From Urophycis tenuis (lineage: Eukaryota; Chordata; Actinopteri; Gadiformes; Phycidae): a stretch of 64,000 nucleotides of DNA. Location: contig JAXIVH010000186.1 in NCBI GenBank assembly GCA_036785325.1, positions 210,493 through 274,492 on the forward strand, in the 5' to 3' direction. Shown one piece after another: positions 1 to 11,828 of this stretch (position 1 is its first letter; every line of letters begins with the position of its first letter). Made by a program: the position numbers and the translations under genes. The notes under the pieces were generated by a model. The model worked only from the letters and a program-made list of their open reading frames with translations. It was not told the DNA's origin and made no database searches.

Positions 1-223
1 CAGAGCAGCGGCTCCATCTGTATTCCAGTGCCTCTTGACGCCTATTCACGCTGTCGCCGTACCGATGTGCGGTTACCTCTGAAACTGCCTAATCTAATGC
101 ATTGTGATCCGATGATCCGATCCGAATCCTCTCCGCGTCTGACGCGAGGACGCCGGGCCCCGTTTCAGCTGCCGTGGAAAGCCGCTCTACTCTGTCGCTC
201 TGTCTGCCCCCTCTGCCACACAG

Positions 224-3200
224 CCTACTGCAGGAACTCTGTGGACGGCCAGTGGTACAGCTACGATGACAGCAGCGTGGACCTGGTCCCCGAGGAGGAG
301 GTGTGCACCAGGGGAGCCTACATCTTGTTCTACCAGAGGAGGAACGCCATCCCGCCCTGGTCTGCCAGTAGCTCCATCTTGGGTATGGAAAGATTCTGTT
401 AAGAAGAAAACTAAAAATGGAAAACATGATTACACATTATTTAGGTACACTATTTACCTTAATAATGTTTGACGCGTGCTCTGAAACACAGTCTGCCGTG
501 TAGAGGCTAGCTTCAACAACAGGGTCCATGTTTATTGCTGCAACTCTGCAAAATTTGACTCTGTTGAATATCATGTTGAACCTCAAAATGCCCAGGTAGC
601 TCACCAGGTAGAGCGAGCGCCATTAAGACTTAAGCCTTGACAGCGGCCTGGGTTCGATTCCAGCCCGCGGCCATTCGCTGCATCTCTTCCCCTCTCTCTA
701 CTGAACTTTCCTGTATGATTGATCAAATAAAAAGAAAAGCATGAAACATGCCCCCCCACAAAACCTCTGGAGAGTAGAGGGAGAGAGAGAGAGAGTGTTC
801 TAAACTCAGGGTGTTCTAGGCCCGGTGTACCATCTTGGGTGGTCAGATCACAAGTGGACAGCTCAGTACAGGTGTGAATGCACACAAAACGCATCACAGA
901 ACCGTCTGGTCCAGACAGCAATGAAGGTTGTAGGGAGGACTGAAAACTCCTCTCTGCAGTCTATCTATGAAGTCTGTCCTCAGACTGACCCAGAGAGCAT
1001 TATCCCATCCCGCCCACACAACCTCACTTCTGAATACCAATTGTTACTATCTGGCAAACGATACAGAGTCCCCATATGTAAACTTAACCGATTTATATAC
1101 ACGTTTGTCCCTACCTCCATTAGAATAATAAATAACATTAGGTAAATGGTTTGAGGTGAACATATTGACGCATTGATGCTCAGCTCTGACTAATGTACCT
1201 AGTATAGAAACTTGTGGGAATGTGCTGTATGTATTTTTTATATGAATGTATTTATTGAAGCAACAGCATTGCGTTTGTTTGTTGTTGTGCAGCTGTGTTG
1301 TCAATGTGCAACGCTGTTGTTTATATTGTGTCGTTGTTGCGCAAAATGTGCAACTTCACTTTACTTTTTATCTTTTATCTTTTGTAACCATGGCGACAGC
1401 TTGTCTCAGCACTTGGAGTCCAAGACAAATTTCCCTTCGGGGACAATAAAGGATTGATTGATTGATTGAGATCCGATCTCTCAGACCGCATCCCGAGGTG
1501 CTCTGGGAACACATACACAGACGCGTTGTGTGAGCAGTGTGTGCACAGACGTGTCTCGGACCACACCGGGCCGTCTCTCGCCAGACGTCCTCCGCGTGAG
1601 CAGAGGCACGTACTCGTTGCCGTGCCGACCGGGCGTCACATTCAAGTAAATCCCAAGTCACCCAAATCAAATCAAATGTAAGCTGTCTCTGTCCACAACG
1701 TCTGATGGTTTTTCGAAAACGCCTGCGGATATCTGAAGCCCCCACGTCGGAACATCCAAACATTTTGTTTGGATTCAAGCGTCGGCTTCTCGTTTTCAGC
1801 GGTGCCAGACATGCCGTCGGCTCTCGACCACCCATTAGGTCTTTTTCAAGATTCAAAACAACTTTATAGTCAGTTTTCAGGAATGTACAGGACAACACAA
1901 AAACCGAAATGCCGTTTCCCTCGATCCCTGGTGCAAGACTATACACGAGGATATACACGTATGAAAAATAAATATCAAAAATAGATAAAGCTAAGAACAC
2001 AATTTAAGAGAAGAGAACAGTATGATTTGAACATGATAACATTATAATACATTATAAACATTATAAAACAACGCGCGCGTCTCGTGGCATGCAGAGCGGG
2101 GGGGGGGGGGGGGGGGGGGGTAAGGTCGGTTCACAGGAGGAGCCGTGGGAAGCGTGTGAGCCGACGTACTCAGGAGCTCGCCACGCGCCGTGTGTGTGTG
2201 AGCAGGGCGTCGGACGGCGTTTCCGTGCAGCCGTTGGCTCCGCCGCGCTACCGTTTGACACATCGGTTCGAGCCGATGTCCCACTGAGGAGACGCGAGGC
2301 AGCTCTGAGGACCTGTGTTTTTGCTGCGAGGCGCCACGGCCTGATGGATGGAGCTGTCGTGTGGTGTTCTCGCAGTGCTGCCAACCTCGCCAACCGTATT
2401 GAACCGCATTCCGACAAACGGGCGCTGCTTATGCGTGATAATCGTTTGGTATTCATCACAAATTCATGAATGACACTCATAAATTGCACATAGCCGTCCG
2501 CTGCTCTCCCCCACAGCTCCACGTGCAGCAACATTCACGCCGTTGGAAATAAGGCGACCTCATCGGGCCCTGCCTGTCAGTCTCACGATGTCCCCCCGTG
2601 TCCCTCAGGCTCCACCAGCTCCTCCATGTCCGACCACTGGCTGATCCGGCTGACCGATGACAGCATGAGGGGCAGCGTGGCCTCTCGCTCCTCCAGCGCC
2701 TTCCCTTCCTCCCTGCCGGACTCGCCCGAGCCCCCCGTCTTCCAGGAGAGCCCCCCGAAACAGGAGAAAGGTGAGGCCAAGACCAAGGTCCAAGATGACG
2801 CAATGTATTTCATTGAAGAAAAAAAAAAAAAAAAAAAGTGTACACAACGCTACAATACAAAACTCATAATCAAGGTAAAAAAAAAAAGCAACAACAACAA
2901 CGGCCAAGTTACACGATGAAACACATTGTCGTGTTTCACGCGGGCCACTAAAAGTCACAGGGCTGTCGGTCAAAGGCAATGAGACAGCTTGCAGGGCTTT
3001 GTGAGGAGAGACATTGGAGCACTATACCCTGAATGCCTCCTGCTCTCCCTGGGCTTCATCTGCCTGTGTTTGGCCGTGATGGCGGTGAGACGACGGAGCG
3101 CTCGGTCCAGGTGGTAATAAAGCCACATGGATGAGTTTATTACCAACGTCATCCATGTTAGCGCATGGGAGCTCGGTGTTACAATCGTAGTCCGCGTAGC

Positions 3201-5109
3201 GGTTGACCTCCAAACATGTGACCACAGGTGTGCGTCATGTTTGTGCGTGCGTCTTAGGGGTGGCACGGTTCACAAAATCTACGGTTCGGTTCGTATCACG
3301 GTTTAGGGTCACGGTTTTCGGTTCGGTACGGTTCTTGTTGTTATTTTTTTCTTTTAATCTTTAACACTCCAGAAACATATTTCAGCATGTATAGCTTAAT
3401 CATCCACAATTAGGCTAGAGTATTTAAAGAATAGTTATCATGTAATAATGCACAAACTTTTCCGCGACATTCGTCATAAAGCGCAGGCAGCGCAATTCTA
3501 CTGAAATGGTGACGTGGTGGTAACCTATGGTGGTAACACATACCGCTCGTCCAATGTGTTTATCAGTTTATTGAACGCCGGGTCGCTAACGGTGCTGATA
3601 GGGCACATGTCTTTGGCAATCATGTATGCGATTGCATCTGTTATTTCTTTATGCCTGCGGGAGCTGGCTGGATATGGGGTGGCATTGTATAGGGTCTCCT
3701 TAATTGAGGACTGTGTTGCGGTGGCAGGAGTGGAGGAGCTTTTCATTTTTTCCTTCATTGCTTGGTCATGTATTACTCTGTGTGCGGACTTTTAAGTGGT
3801 TAAATAGATCGTATTGGCCGTATTCGCTTGAGGTGCAGACACGGTCGCGTGACATATCTTGCAAGTTTTCAGGCGGGGGCGGGGCGCAGCGGAGTGCGCA
3901 GGTGGAGAAAGAAGGGTTCGCTCCATTTACCACACAAAACACGGCGGATGGCAGAATGATCGTTTTATTACGATTATCTTGATTTAATGATCGAGGGAAG
4001 CCAAAATCGTAATCAAAATCGAAATTCAATTAATCGCCCAGCCCTAGCCTGAACCGTAGGACCGTACGACGAACACACATTCCGAACCGTGACATGCCAT
4101 CCGCACGGTTCGGAGCAGTTTTCAAAAACCGTGCCACCCCTAGTGCGTCTTATATACCCGCTAGTGAATGACAGCCCAGTGTCTGTACATTATTTTTTTT
4201 TAGGAATGATCATGTAGGGGTTTTTTTTGGTTTGTTTTCAAAATTGTTTATTTGGGATGAATTAAGCAAAGACAAAACCACAGAAGCTGGACCGGGTTTG
4301 GCTACGGTCACGCGACTCATCCAGTGTAGATCAGGGTGGCCACCGGGCCTGGGGCGACCCTCACAGTTTAACCAGCGCTGGTACCCGGACTCTGTCACCG
4401 GTACCCGACGGCCCCTGCTTCACTTCACTCACTCCTTCACTCACTCCTCAAAAAATAGTGATAACTTCTCAGTGTCAACATTGTTCATTTATTTACAACA
4501 TTTGCCATATCGCACAAAAATTAAAGCCCTCCCCTACTTCCCTCCCCCCTCCCGAAACCCCCATGGGTGAGAACTGGGAGGCGTACTGCGTCTCCCAGTG
4601 CTGTGGGTGATGGGTGTCACCTCTGGCACCCTCACCGTGACACCCGGGGTGAAGGGCTGGAGAAAGGGACCGGGCAACATGTGTCATTGAAGCCAAAAAT
4701 GTAAAACAACACGAGCACACGCTCGATCACAAGCTAATTACTCAAATGTATTAGGCCAAGCAAAGGAATGCTACCTCAGTTGAAGCGTGTGCTTCCGCAT
4801 CATTAATTGTCCCATACTGTAATTTTTACTCATAAGGTGCATGCAATTCATGTACTAAAAACCAAAATCAACTCATCCAACTAGCTAATTCGTTACCTGA
4901 CATTGTCGACGCCTCAGTTTTGGTCGTCCACAAAGGGATTAACTGCTTCAGCGCTGGCTGCAGGTCTGCTAATGCTAGCTGTGGGGCTACCAACCCCCGG
5001 TACACGCCACACATGTTGTGTTTACTCGGGTTCGACTTGTTTTCCTGCTCAGCTTTGCTATTGCAGTGACTTGTTGGAGCGAGTTTGGAAAAGTGGAAAC
5101 ACAAACACA

Positions 5110-5196
<87 letters not shown>

Positions 5197-7095
5197 TTGT
5201 ACTGGAGTATATTCTCTCACCAACCAGATGCACTCCCAGCCTTTCAGGTACAGAAATGTGTCACTGATCTATTTAGCTTGATGAGGTACTCTGTGGTACG
5301 GAGGTAATTTGTCTGCTTAAAAAGACACAGAGTTCACCACAAACTCTATGAGCCTCTGTGAGCACACAAAGGTGATGCAATATGTCCGGGAACATATCCG
5401 GAATTGTAATTATAATCCAAAAATTGGAATCTGTGAAGAGTGTACACCTGACAATGCTCACAAGTGTCCGTACGTGCCATGACAACATGCACAAGGACAG
5501 TGTCCTCAATGACACACAATGACAGTGTGTTGGATGAGAGGCTGCAGGATGACAGCTCACAGCAGGAAGGTCAGCCGAGCTCACACCCGTCTGTACTGCT
5601 CCTACAATGAAATATAAACAGTAAACTCGCAGCACCCCAGACAATTAGTGAGATCTCATGAGATCTCATGTTAAACAGTGATCTCCCCCCCCCTGTCGTT
5701 TCATGAGCCTCCCCTCAGCGCTGAGTACCATCATATCATACCGGCATCAACCGGCATTTAAACTGGTATTTCAAGGGTGCAGGGCATGTACACCGTGCCA
5801 AGGCCGACACACACAATGTGTCGTCGTTTTCCTTAACGTCTTTTCTCATTCCCGGGTGTGCTTCCTACCCAGCAGGGGGCCTCGGCAGCAGGCCGTTTGT
5901 GCGGGCCCCGGAGGGCCGCAGCGTCAGCATGCGGGCCCCCAGCAGGGCCAAGGACGCCTTAAGCAAAGTCCTGCCCCTCCGCTGGTCCTTCGGCTCCAAG
6001 GACCGCCGGAGACCGCCGGCCGCCGCCGCGGTGCCACCACCGGCTCCGGCGCCGCCGCCGGAGCCCACGCCGGGCCCGGCGGAGCTGGTGGAGTACCTGG
6101 AGTCCGGCCGCCGGCCGCGCTGCACCAAGGAGCCCATCGTGAGCCTGATGGCGGTGCAGCCCGCCGCCAAGGACGGCGCCCGCCACGGCCTCAACTGCAT
6201 CGGGAGGCCGGCGGAGGGCGGCGTTCCCGAGTCCCCGGGGTCGCAGGTCGCCGAAGGCCAGAGGCGCACGTCGGATAAGACGTCCAGTCCGAGGCGTAGC
6301 GGGAAGAGCAGCCGCGCAAAGGATGAGAGCGCCTCCGCCGCCGCCGCCGCCGGCAGTAACGCCAGCACGGGACCCTCGGGCAGGAGCACCCTGACCCGGA
6401 GGAAGGAGAGCAGCAAGGGGTCCTCAAAGGGCCCCCGGGAGGAGGGGGAGACCGGGAGGGGCTCCGGCGCGGGGGTCCAGCACAGCGTCAGCACTCCCAG
6501 CCTCCGCCAGGGCACTCTGACCCGGACCAAGGACCAGGCGGGGAAGGCGGAGCGGCCCGATGCCGCGAGGGGGCCCCGGGGCTCCCGCAGAGGAGACCCC
6601 CGGCCCGGCAAGGGGGACGAGGCCGCGGGCCAAGACGGCCTGTTCTCGTTCCTCAGGGGAAACTTCCTGAAGAAGGACAAGGACCCGAAGAGGACCCGGC
6701 AGGGCGGGGCGCCGGCCCGGGGCGGAGACGCAGACGCGGGGAGAAGCGGCTCCTCCGGCCTCTCGCTGTCCAACGGGGAGGCGGGAGGGCGCGCCGCAGC
6801 CAACGAGGGCCGGCGCCCCCGCGGCCCCGGCGACCCCGGCGGCGAGCCGACCAACGGGAGGTCGGCCCGCAGCGCGGGCGACATCAAGCGCTCCCAAAGC
6901 TCGTCCAGCATCCCCGCCAAGACGGAGGCGGCCATGCGCAGGACGGCGTCGCTGCATCGCAACGGCGTTCCCGCGGCAACCGCCTCCCTTCACGGCCAGC
7001 CTGCGGACAGACTGTCCCACGGCGCGCTGCCGAGGACGCGCCACAGTACCCACTCCCTGGGACGCAAGAAAAACGTGCCGGAGTCCAGCTTCTGA
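224..7095 (+). CDS. usp43: Ubiquitin carboxyl-terminal hydrolase 43 (3' part of gene, three exons)
   Basis: Three exons of a USP-family deubiquitinase, which removes ubiquitin from proteins; upstream exons lie outside the window. Exon A (224-382) follows a CCACACAG acceptor, ends at G|GTATGG and encodes the end of the USP catalytic domain: YCRNSVDGQWYSYDD, then AYILFYQRRN and IPPWSASSS. Exon B (2609-2770) starts after CCTCAG, ends at AAAG|GTGAGG and encodes SSMSDHWLIRLTDDSMRGS. Exon C (5876-7095) is the long terminal exon. Phases agree: each exon begins with 2 bases and A and B end with 1. From memory, human USP43 has the same WSASSS, SDHWL, LRWSFGSK, VELVEYLES and terminal LGRKK..PESSF blocks, so USP43 is preferred over its paralogue USP31. 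The catalytic Cys is upstream and not visible; the active-site His region would end just before exon A. Introns carry a SINE, LINE fragments and a hAT element. Confidence 0.9.
592..745 (+). repeat. tRNA-derived SINE
   Basis: An A-box-like stretch (TAGCTCACCAGGTAGAGCG) is followed 40-50 bp later by a near-canonical RNA polymerase III B box, GGTTCGATTCC. A pyrimidine-rich segment and an A-rich tail (ATCAAATAAAAAG) follow. This is the layout of a tRNA-headed teleost SINE. It lies in a usp43 intron in the sense orientation. The family name is not assigned. Confidence 0.75.
815..1468 (+). mobile_element. 5'-truncated LINE 3' end (CR1/L2/Rex-like)
   Basis: The reading frame at 825-1145 encodes the C-terminus typical of fish CR1/L2/Rex-type reverse transcriptases: SLQSIYEVC, then LLLSGKRYRVPICKLNRF and a serine/isoleucine-rich end. 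An untranslated tail follows with CAAATTTCCCTTCGGGGAC, AATAAAGGA and a short (TTGA)n run at the 3' end. No upstream RT motifs remain, so this is a dead 5'-truncated copy in a usp43 intron. Confidence 0.8.
2098..2120. repeat. Poly-G homopolymer (23 G)
   Basis: An uninterrupted run of 23 G in a usp43 intron. Its length is likely to be unreliable in any assembly. Confidence 0.95.
3255..4142 (-). mobile_element. Non-autonomous hAT element with 8-bp TSD
   Basis: The 888-bp element begins TAGGGGTGGCACGGTT and ends with the exact reverse complement AACCGTGCCACCCCTA, a 16-bp perfect terminal inverted repeat. It is flanked by an exact 8-bp duplication GTGCGTCT (3247-3254 and 4143-4150), as expected for hAT. 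A minus-strand frame (3758-3525) retains a transposase fragment with the motifs KRHKEITDAIAYMIAKDM and NTLDERY, resembling BED/hAT transposases just after the BED finger. The catalytic DDE and dimerisation parts are absent, so the copy is deleted internally. The inner right part (about 3790-4047, ending AATCGCCCAGCCCTAG) looks like the end of a second hAT-type element nested inside. It lies in a usp43 intron. Confidence 0.9.
5110..5192. repeat. (CT)n microsatellite
   Basis: About 80 bp of uninterrupted CT dinucleotides in a usp43 intron. All reading frames through it are low-complexity artefacts. Confidence 0.98.
5876..7095 (+). CDS. usp43: USP43 terminal exon (C-terminal tail)
   Basis: A single 1.2-kb GC-rich exon encodes about 406 residues and the TGA at 7093-7095. 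The acceptor is a tandem NAGNAG (CCCAGCAG), so the exon starts at 5876 or, with one more codon, 5873. The segments kept from the USP43 family are APSRAKDALSK, LRWSFGSKD, ELVEYLESGRRPR with IVSLM, and the C-terminal HSLGRKKNVPESSF. Between them is a long disordered Ala/Pro/Gly/Ser/Arg-rich tract with two similar S/TP-rich LTR-K units (STLTRRKESS and GTLTRTKDQ). A long minus-strand frame opposite this exon is only a GC-rich shadow. Function of the tail is unknown; in USPs such tails usually act in localisation or partner binding. Confidence 0.9.
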
Positions 7096-7253
7096 GGTTT
7101 GTGGGGACAGTCCCGGTAAACCTCAGAAGCTGGAGGGGAACTGGATGGTCCAAATGAAGTGTTTGGGAACGCCCAAGACCGGGAGATGTTTTTAATGGAT
7201 CCCTTACAAACTGCCCGGATACCGCATACAGTGTACACTGAATATTCACACTT

Positions 7254-7254
<1 letters not shown>

Positions 7255-7315
<61 letters not shown>

Positions 7316-7344
7316 ACACACTCACACACACACACACACACACA

Positions 7345-7377
<33 letters not shown>

Positions 7378-7402
7378 ACACACACACACACACACACACA
7401 CA
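7255..7402. repeat. (CA)n microsatellite, slightly interrupted
   Basis: About 150 bp of CA repeat with scattered CATA, CTCA, CAGA and CTTA interruptions in the usp43 3' region. It produces long His/Thr or Cys/Val artefact frames on both strands. Confidence 0.97.
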
Positions 7403-8702
7403 TGTTTGCAAGCCTATGCACGCGAATGCACTGGCGCACGCACACACTTTACGTGTGTGTGTGCGCATGCACACATAAACACATATGCACACACGCTCCT
7501 ACGCCAAACAAGTCACGCAAATGAATGATCTGAATTATCAAAGCAATACAACTTTTTGTTTTCCCCCCATGGCGTGGCCTATTGTTCCCTGGGACAAAGC
7601 GGTCTCATGTGGAGATGAAGGACAGCCGGTCATCAAGCTTCAAGGATTTCAACACATTCACATGACTGTGTGTGTGTGTGTGTGTGTGTCACGTTTCGTG
7701 CCTTAATCACCTTCGTCAGTCTTAGTATAACTCGCATTGTTGCCACCGCGTAGGGTGTGATCAGCCTTTTCTTTCTATTTTTCTTTTAATCTGCTTATCT
7801 TTTGTGCTTGGGTTTGCTTTGGCAACTTCCTGCTCTTGATGAGTATATTGTTCTCACAATCTCACATAGCAGCTTCAAGACATGTGCCTTCCCAGGCGGT
7901 GTCTACTACTATTATAGATATAGATATATATATATATACAGTATAATATATGATAATATATATGATGTTTTGGATTCATGTAGCAGGGCCGCCCAGTCCA
8001 GCACCAAAAGACACTAAAAGCCTAGTCCACAGTCTACGCAGTGCGTTCTACTACATCCCAGAATCCTTTATTAGTTGGTTTCAAAGTTGTGCCTCGCTTC
8101 GATCGCCGCAATTGACGTCAAGCTCTGGATTCAGTTTGAAGCGGCGGAGAGCGTTCCCTTCTTCCCCTCCACAGTCGATACGACCGGTTTGTTACGCGAG
8201 CGCCTCTTGTTGTCGGTTTGTAGGACGCGGCGCAAATGCGGTGTCTGGCTGCTTAACCGAAACGCCGATGGGGGAAAACGGCATCGCCTGTCGACGCGTC
8301 GGCCACTCCCCTGGTTCAGTGTGCCTCTAAGTGCCTTGTTTAGTATTCATGCCATTAGATGGTGAAGGACCGGCTAGCCGGGCCCATTGATGGGGTCTCT
8401 CTCTCTCTCTCTCTCTCCTCGCTCTCTCCCCTCACGCTGCCGGGGCAGGGGACGGGGGGGAAACACGCCCCCACGCTTTCCTGTGTTAGTGAGAGGTTTA
8501 GCCACGCCCAATGCTCTTTGTTCAAAGCATGGAATAGGAGAATGTATTATTTATTAATCTATAGACTTTTTTTTTAATGGATTTGGGATATACATATATA
8601 AAACTGTGTCATGAAAATCGTGTTTATTTTTGGATGGTTGAAAGCAAGTATGCTTAATGTGAATAATAGCTTGAATCGGTAGTGAGAATCTTCTTTTTAA
8701 AT

Positions 8703-8792
8703 TGTTGGTTTAAAATTTTAAAATCGGTATTTAAAAATCAGAGCGAATGTTGGTTTAAAATTTTAAAATCGGTATTTAAAAATCTGAGCGAA
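8703..8792. repeat. 45-bp direct tandem duplication
   Basis: Two adjacent 45-bp copies (8703-8747 and 8748-8792) beginning TGTTGGTTTAAAATTTTAAA differ by one base (CAGAGCG versus CTGAGCG). This is a recent local duplication in the usp43 3' region. Confidence 0.95.
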
Positions 8793-9479
8793 TCAATGAA
8801 AGGAATGTCTTAAGAATGTCTGTAATGCTTACTGTTTCATGTTGGATATACACTGAAGTCTGCCGTGAGAATAGCTTTCAGGATATTGCATCACCTTCAC
8901 TCACTCCTTTTTTTGGCCAATTTTGTATAGTTGCATTTTAATTCACTGTATCCACGGGTTCCACATGCAGTGATGAAGTCATGATGAAGCTTTATAATAG
9001 GTATATTACATGAGAGGGTGTGTTTCACACAATTCAGGGCAAACGTCTGGGTGGGCCCTCGTCGCGTCACTGTTGTGGTGATGGTAAAGCACAATCTCTT
9101 GTGTAATGATGACATAATACGACATAATAACTCATAACACATAGTAACTGTTCCCAGACCTGTCATGAAACTGCTGCAATATTTGAACATTTGAATGCAG
9201 GTCATATATTTTTTGTTTTTATTTAATTTAAAAGGGCATTAAAAAGTCTATTTAGGGTGTCGCCTACCTGTAGACGTGAAGGAACATTCTGCCATTCATT
9301 TTGTCATCGCCTTAATTGCATTGTGTTTGGGTTTTGTTAAAAAATGTTTTTTTTTTCTACAGATTTCTTGAATGAGATTTGTGATGCGTTATCAGATTAC
9401 ATGTGTGACATCATATTTCTGGTGTTAAAGAAGTATGCATCATTTTGTGATAATTTTTCCCATTAAAAAAAACTGAATT

Positions 9480-9750
9480 AAATTGAATTTGAGCATTTTT
9501 CCAACACCCCTTCATATTAAAAATGCTGTGTGTGACATGTATTAATAAGCAGGGGTCTGTGTACCCATGTCAGCCCTTCCAAGGTTATGCATGCATAATG
9601 TGTTTATTAACCTTGAGAGGGACTCGGCTTCTCCTTCTCAGAAAAAAATGGTATTCTCCCACATGCCATTATGAACAGTTAATATTATTTGTCATTGGAC
9701 ATCTTCACATTTGGTGCAAATGCAATTTCCCTCAGGGATTATTAAAGTAC

Positions 9751-9790
<40 letters not shown>

Positions 9791-9793
9791 GAA
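9480..9793 (+). mobile_element. LINE 3' tail, (GTCT)n-ended
   Basis: The segment ends GCAATTTCCCTCAGGGATTATTAAAGTA followed by (CTGT)n to 9793. The same tail occurs at 15928-15984 and, attached to recognisable LINE coding sequence, at 26140-26204. This copy is therefore a short 3' LINE fragment. Its 5' boundary is uncertain. Confidence 0.7.
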
Positions 9794-10229
9794 TGATTGT
9801 GTTAGGACTGCATGCAGATTTTTGACAGCTATAACAAGCAAGCCTATGACTCGTAAAAAACAAAGAACGCATATTCTGCTAAAGATCGGAGGCAATAATT
9901 TATAGATCAAAGTTTATTTAGAAGTAGAGTACCAAGTGCTGCACACCCACAGTTAAAAACTACTGGACAGGATGTTGAGTTGTAAGGGTTAGCCATAACC
10001 ACAAGCATCTCAGAGGCTGCTTGTATTAGCATTCAGGTAGTGAATTGTGACCAAAGTCGAAATTCCCTCCAGGGAGGGGAAAATATTCATGAAATATTCA
10101 GATTGTATTTAGGTTTTATCTGATTGTATTTAATGGCGATAAACTCACCAATATTACACCTCTAGGTGTAATATTGTAATAACCTCTACACTTCTCGGCT
10201 TGCCTTTGGTTTCACACAAATCAAGGTTT

Positions 10230-10300
10230 GTCGCATAGGATCGGATGGGATAGGATAAAACTTTATTAATCCCCTAAGGGACTAACAATGTTTGTATGAT
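10230..10300 (-). mobile_element. LINE 3' tail, minus orientation
   Basis: GGATAAAACTTTATTAATCCCC is the reverse complement of a LINE tail with GGGGATTAATAAAG and GATCC/ATCCT units. A similar tail ends the minus-strand LINE at 18330. The surrounding 10300-11040 sequence has no recognisable coding potential. Confidence 0.55.
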
Positions 10301-11048
10301 TGTTGTGTATGTCTGAACACACTTTCTCTCAGACTTACTGAGAGAAAGGTCGCAGCACACAGGCTGAAAGCTATAGGAAGCTATAGGCTTTAGGAGTAAG
10401 GACCAGAAAGACCAGTAGGTTCCTCGAAATTGAATGACATTTATTTTTAAGTTTAAATTCATATGGTTGATATTATATCTCCAGAGGGAGATATTATATC
10501 TCAAGCCAACAAAAGACCAATTCACAAATCAGTCTGGCGATATTATTTGAAGAGGTGAGTGTTTTTGGAGCTGTATGGAGGCAGGTGCGAGAAAGCCTTT
10601 ATTACAGTGTAGTGTTGCGTAGAGGGCAGATGGGAGTATGAGGGGTGACTGAGAGATGTGATATTGGTGAGAGATCCAGGGGCTTTACCCTGAACACCAG
10701 AAGCAATACAGGGATAAAATGTGGAGCTTGTGTGTGTGTTTATGTGTGTTTTTCTTCATTGATTGTAGCTGGAGAAGAAGAAAACCAAATCAGAGGCAGA
10801 ATCTGAAGTCCAGATAAAGTCCACCATGCAATGCAACATGCTGCCTCAAGTGAAACCGTAGACTCTCACTTCTCATAAGTGAATGTGTTGTGGAAGTCCA
10901 GACTACGAGCTGGTACAGGGGAAACAAAAGGTCTATCTGATTAGTCTCAATCAAGAATGATCCACTTTTTCCCTCTGCTGCTGCTGAAACAATGAGTATT
11001 AAAGAGGCATTTAGACTGAGAACAGACACAGATCATAGATATCAGCAG

Positions 11049-11170
11049 TGAAACACTTCATTGCTGTACAGTGAGCAAGTCACCAGAACAAGTTTCAAGC
11101 ATTCCAATTGCTAGATCAACCATTGTTGTATACTAGCAATGGTTAATCTAGCAATTGGAATGCTTGAAAC

Positions 11171-11241
<71 letters not shown>

Positions 11242-11376
11242 CGTGCGTGTGTGTACACTAGCAATGGTTAATTGCTAGATTAACCATTGCTAGTGTACAA
11301 CAATGGTTAATCTAGCAATGCTTGAAACTTGTTCTGGTGACTTGCTTACTGAATTAAGAGCAATGAAGTGGTTCAC
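11049..11376. repeat. Nested palindrome enclosing a (GT)n microsatellite
   Basis: Outer arms match as inverted repeats: 11049-11130 (GTGAAACACTTCATTGCT, then GCAAGTCACCAGAACAAG) against 11298-11376. Inside are further hairpins, one at 11088-11172 (CAAGTTTCAAGCATTCC against its complement) and one at 11252-11300 (TGTACACTAGCAATGGTTAA against its complement). About 80 bp of GT repeat lies at 11172-11252. Next on the right (11388-11460) is a widespread teleost TE tail, TGTAAGTCGCTTTGGATAAA, followed by AAATGTAAATGTAAAT. It looks like a fold-back element or the product of repeated inverted duplication. Confidence 0.8.
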
Positions 11377-11387
11377 CTTCTTCTGTC

Positions 11388-11460
11388 AAATGTACTTATT
11401 GTAAGTCGCTTTGGATAAAAGCATCTGCTAAATGCCCTAAATTTAAATGTAAATGTAAAT
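11388..11460 (+). repeat. Common teleost SINE/LINE 3' tail
   Basis: TGTAAGTCGCTTTGGATAAAAG followed by CATCTGCTAAATG and (AAATGT)n is recalled as the 3' tail of many fish SINE/LINE copies. A related tail in reverse orientation lies at 31088-31140. Confidence 0.6.
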
Positions 11461-11828
11461 ATCCACAATCTTTTAAAGTTGAATTTATGTCCTGGCTCAT
11501 CATTTAGGCCTACTGCCGGCCATTCATTTAGAATGGCTTGAGTGAGAATGTTCCTGAGCCTGCATGTATTCATTACAGCTTGTAGAGAAAGGCAAACCCT
11601 ATAGCTTCATTTTCAGGAGATGGAGGTGGAGAAAGGTCTTTGGATGGACAATAGACAAGAAAGCTACCGTGCAATGGGGATCAGTGGATGCCTTTGAGTC
11701 CACCAGTCGTTATACTGTCTGGCCTTTCTAGCAAGTTGGAGAATAAGCAGACAGCACATGTCTGAGATAGCAGGCTTACTGTTATCCTATGTGTGGTGGG
11801 AACATGTACTGTGAGTCAATATTATAGG

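Larger units (their letters stand above)
7096..9480. other. usp43 3' UTR and downstream DNA without genes
   Basis: The 3' UTR starts here and its poly(A) site is not resolved; ATTAAA-like hexamers near 9463 are the only weak candidates I see. The stretch contains a CA microsatellite (about 7255-7402), a short TA/GATA tract near 7915-7960, a short CT run near 8397-8417 and a 45-bp tandem duplication at 8703-8792. No further coding signature was seen. Confidence 0.6.

Noticed and set aside
3514..3795. 93-aa plus-strand hydrophobic frame inside the hAT element
   Set aside because: The opposite strand carries the recognisable transposase fragment; this is its antisense.
5865..6962. 365-aa minus-strand frame
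   Set aside because: It lies opposite the GC-rich terminal exon of usp43, whose + strand product has family motifs and a proper C-terminus. The minus frame is compositional.
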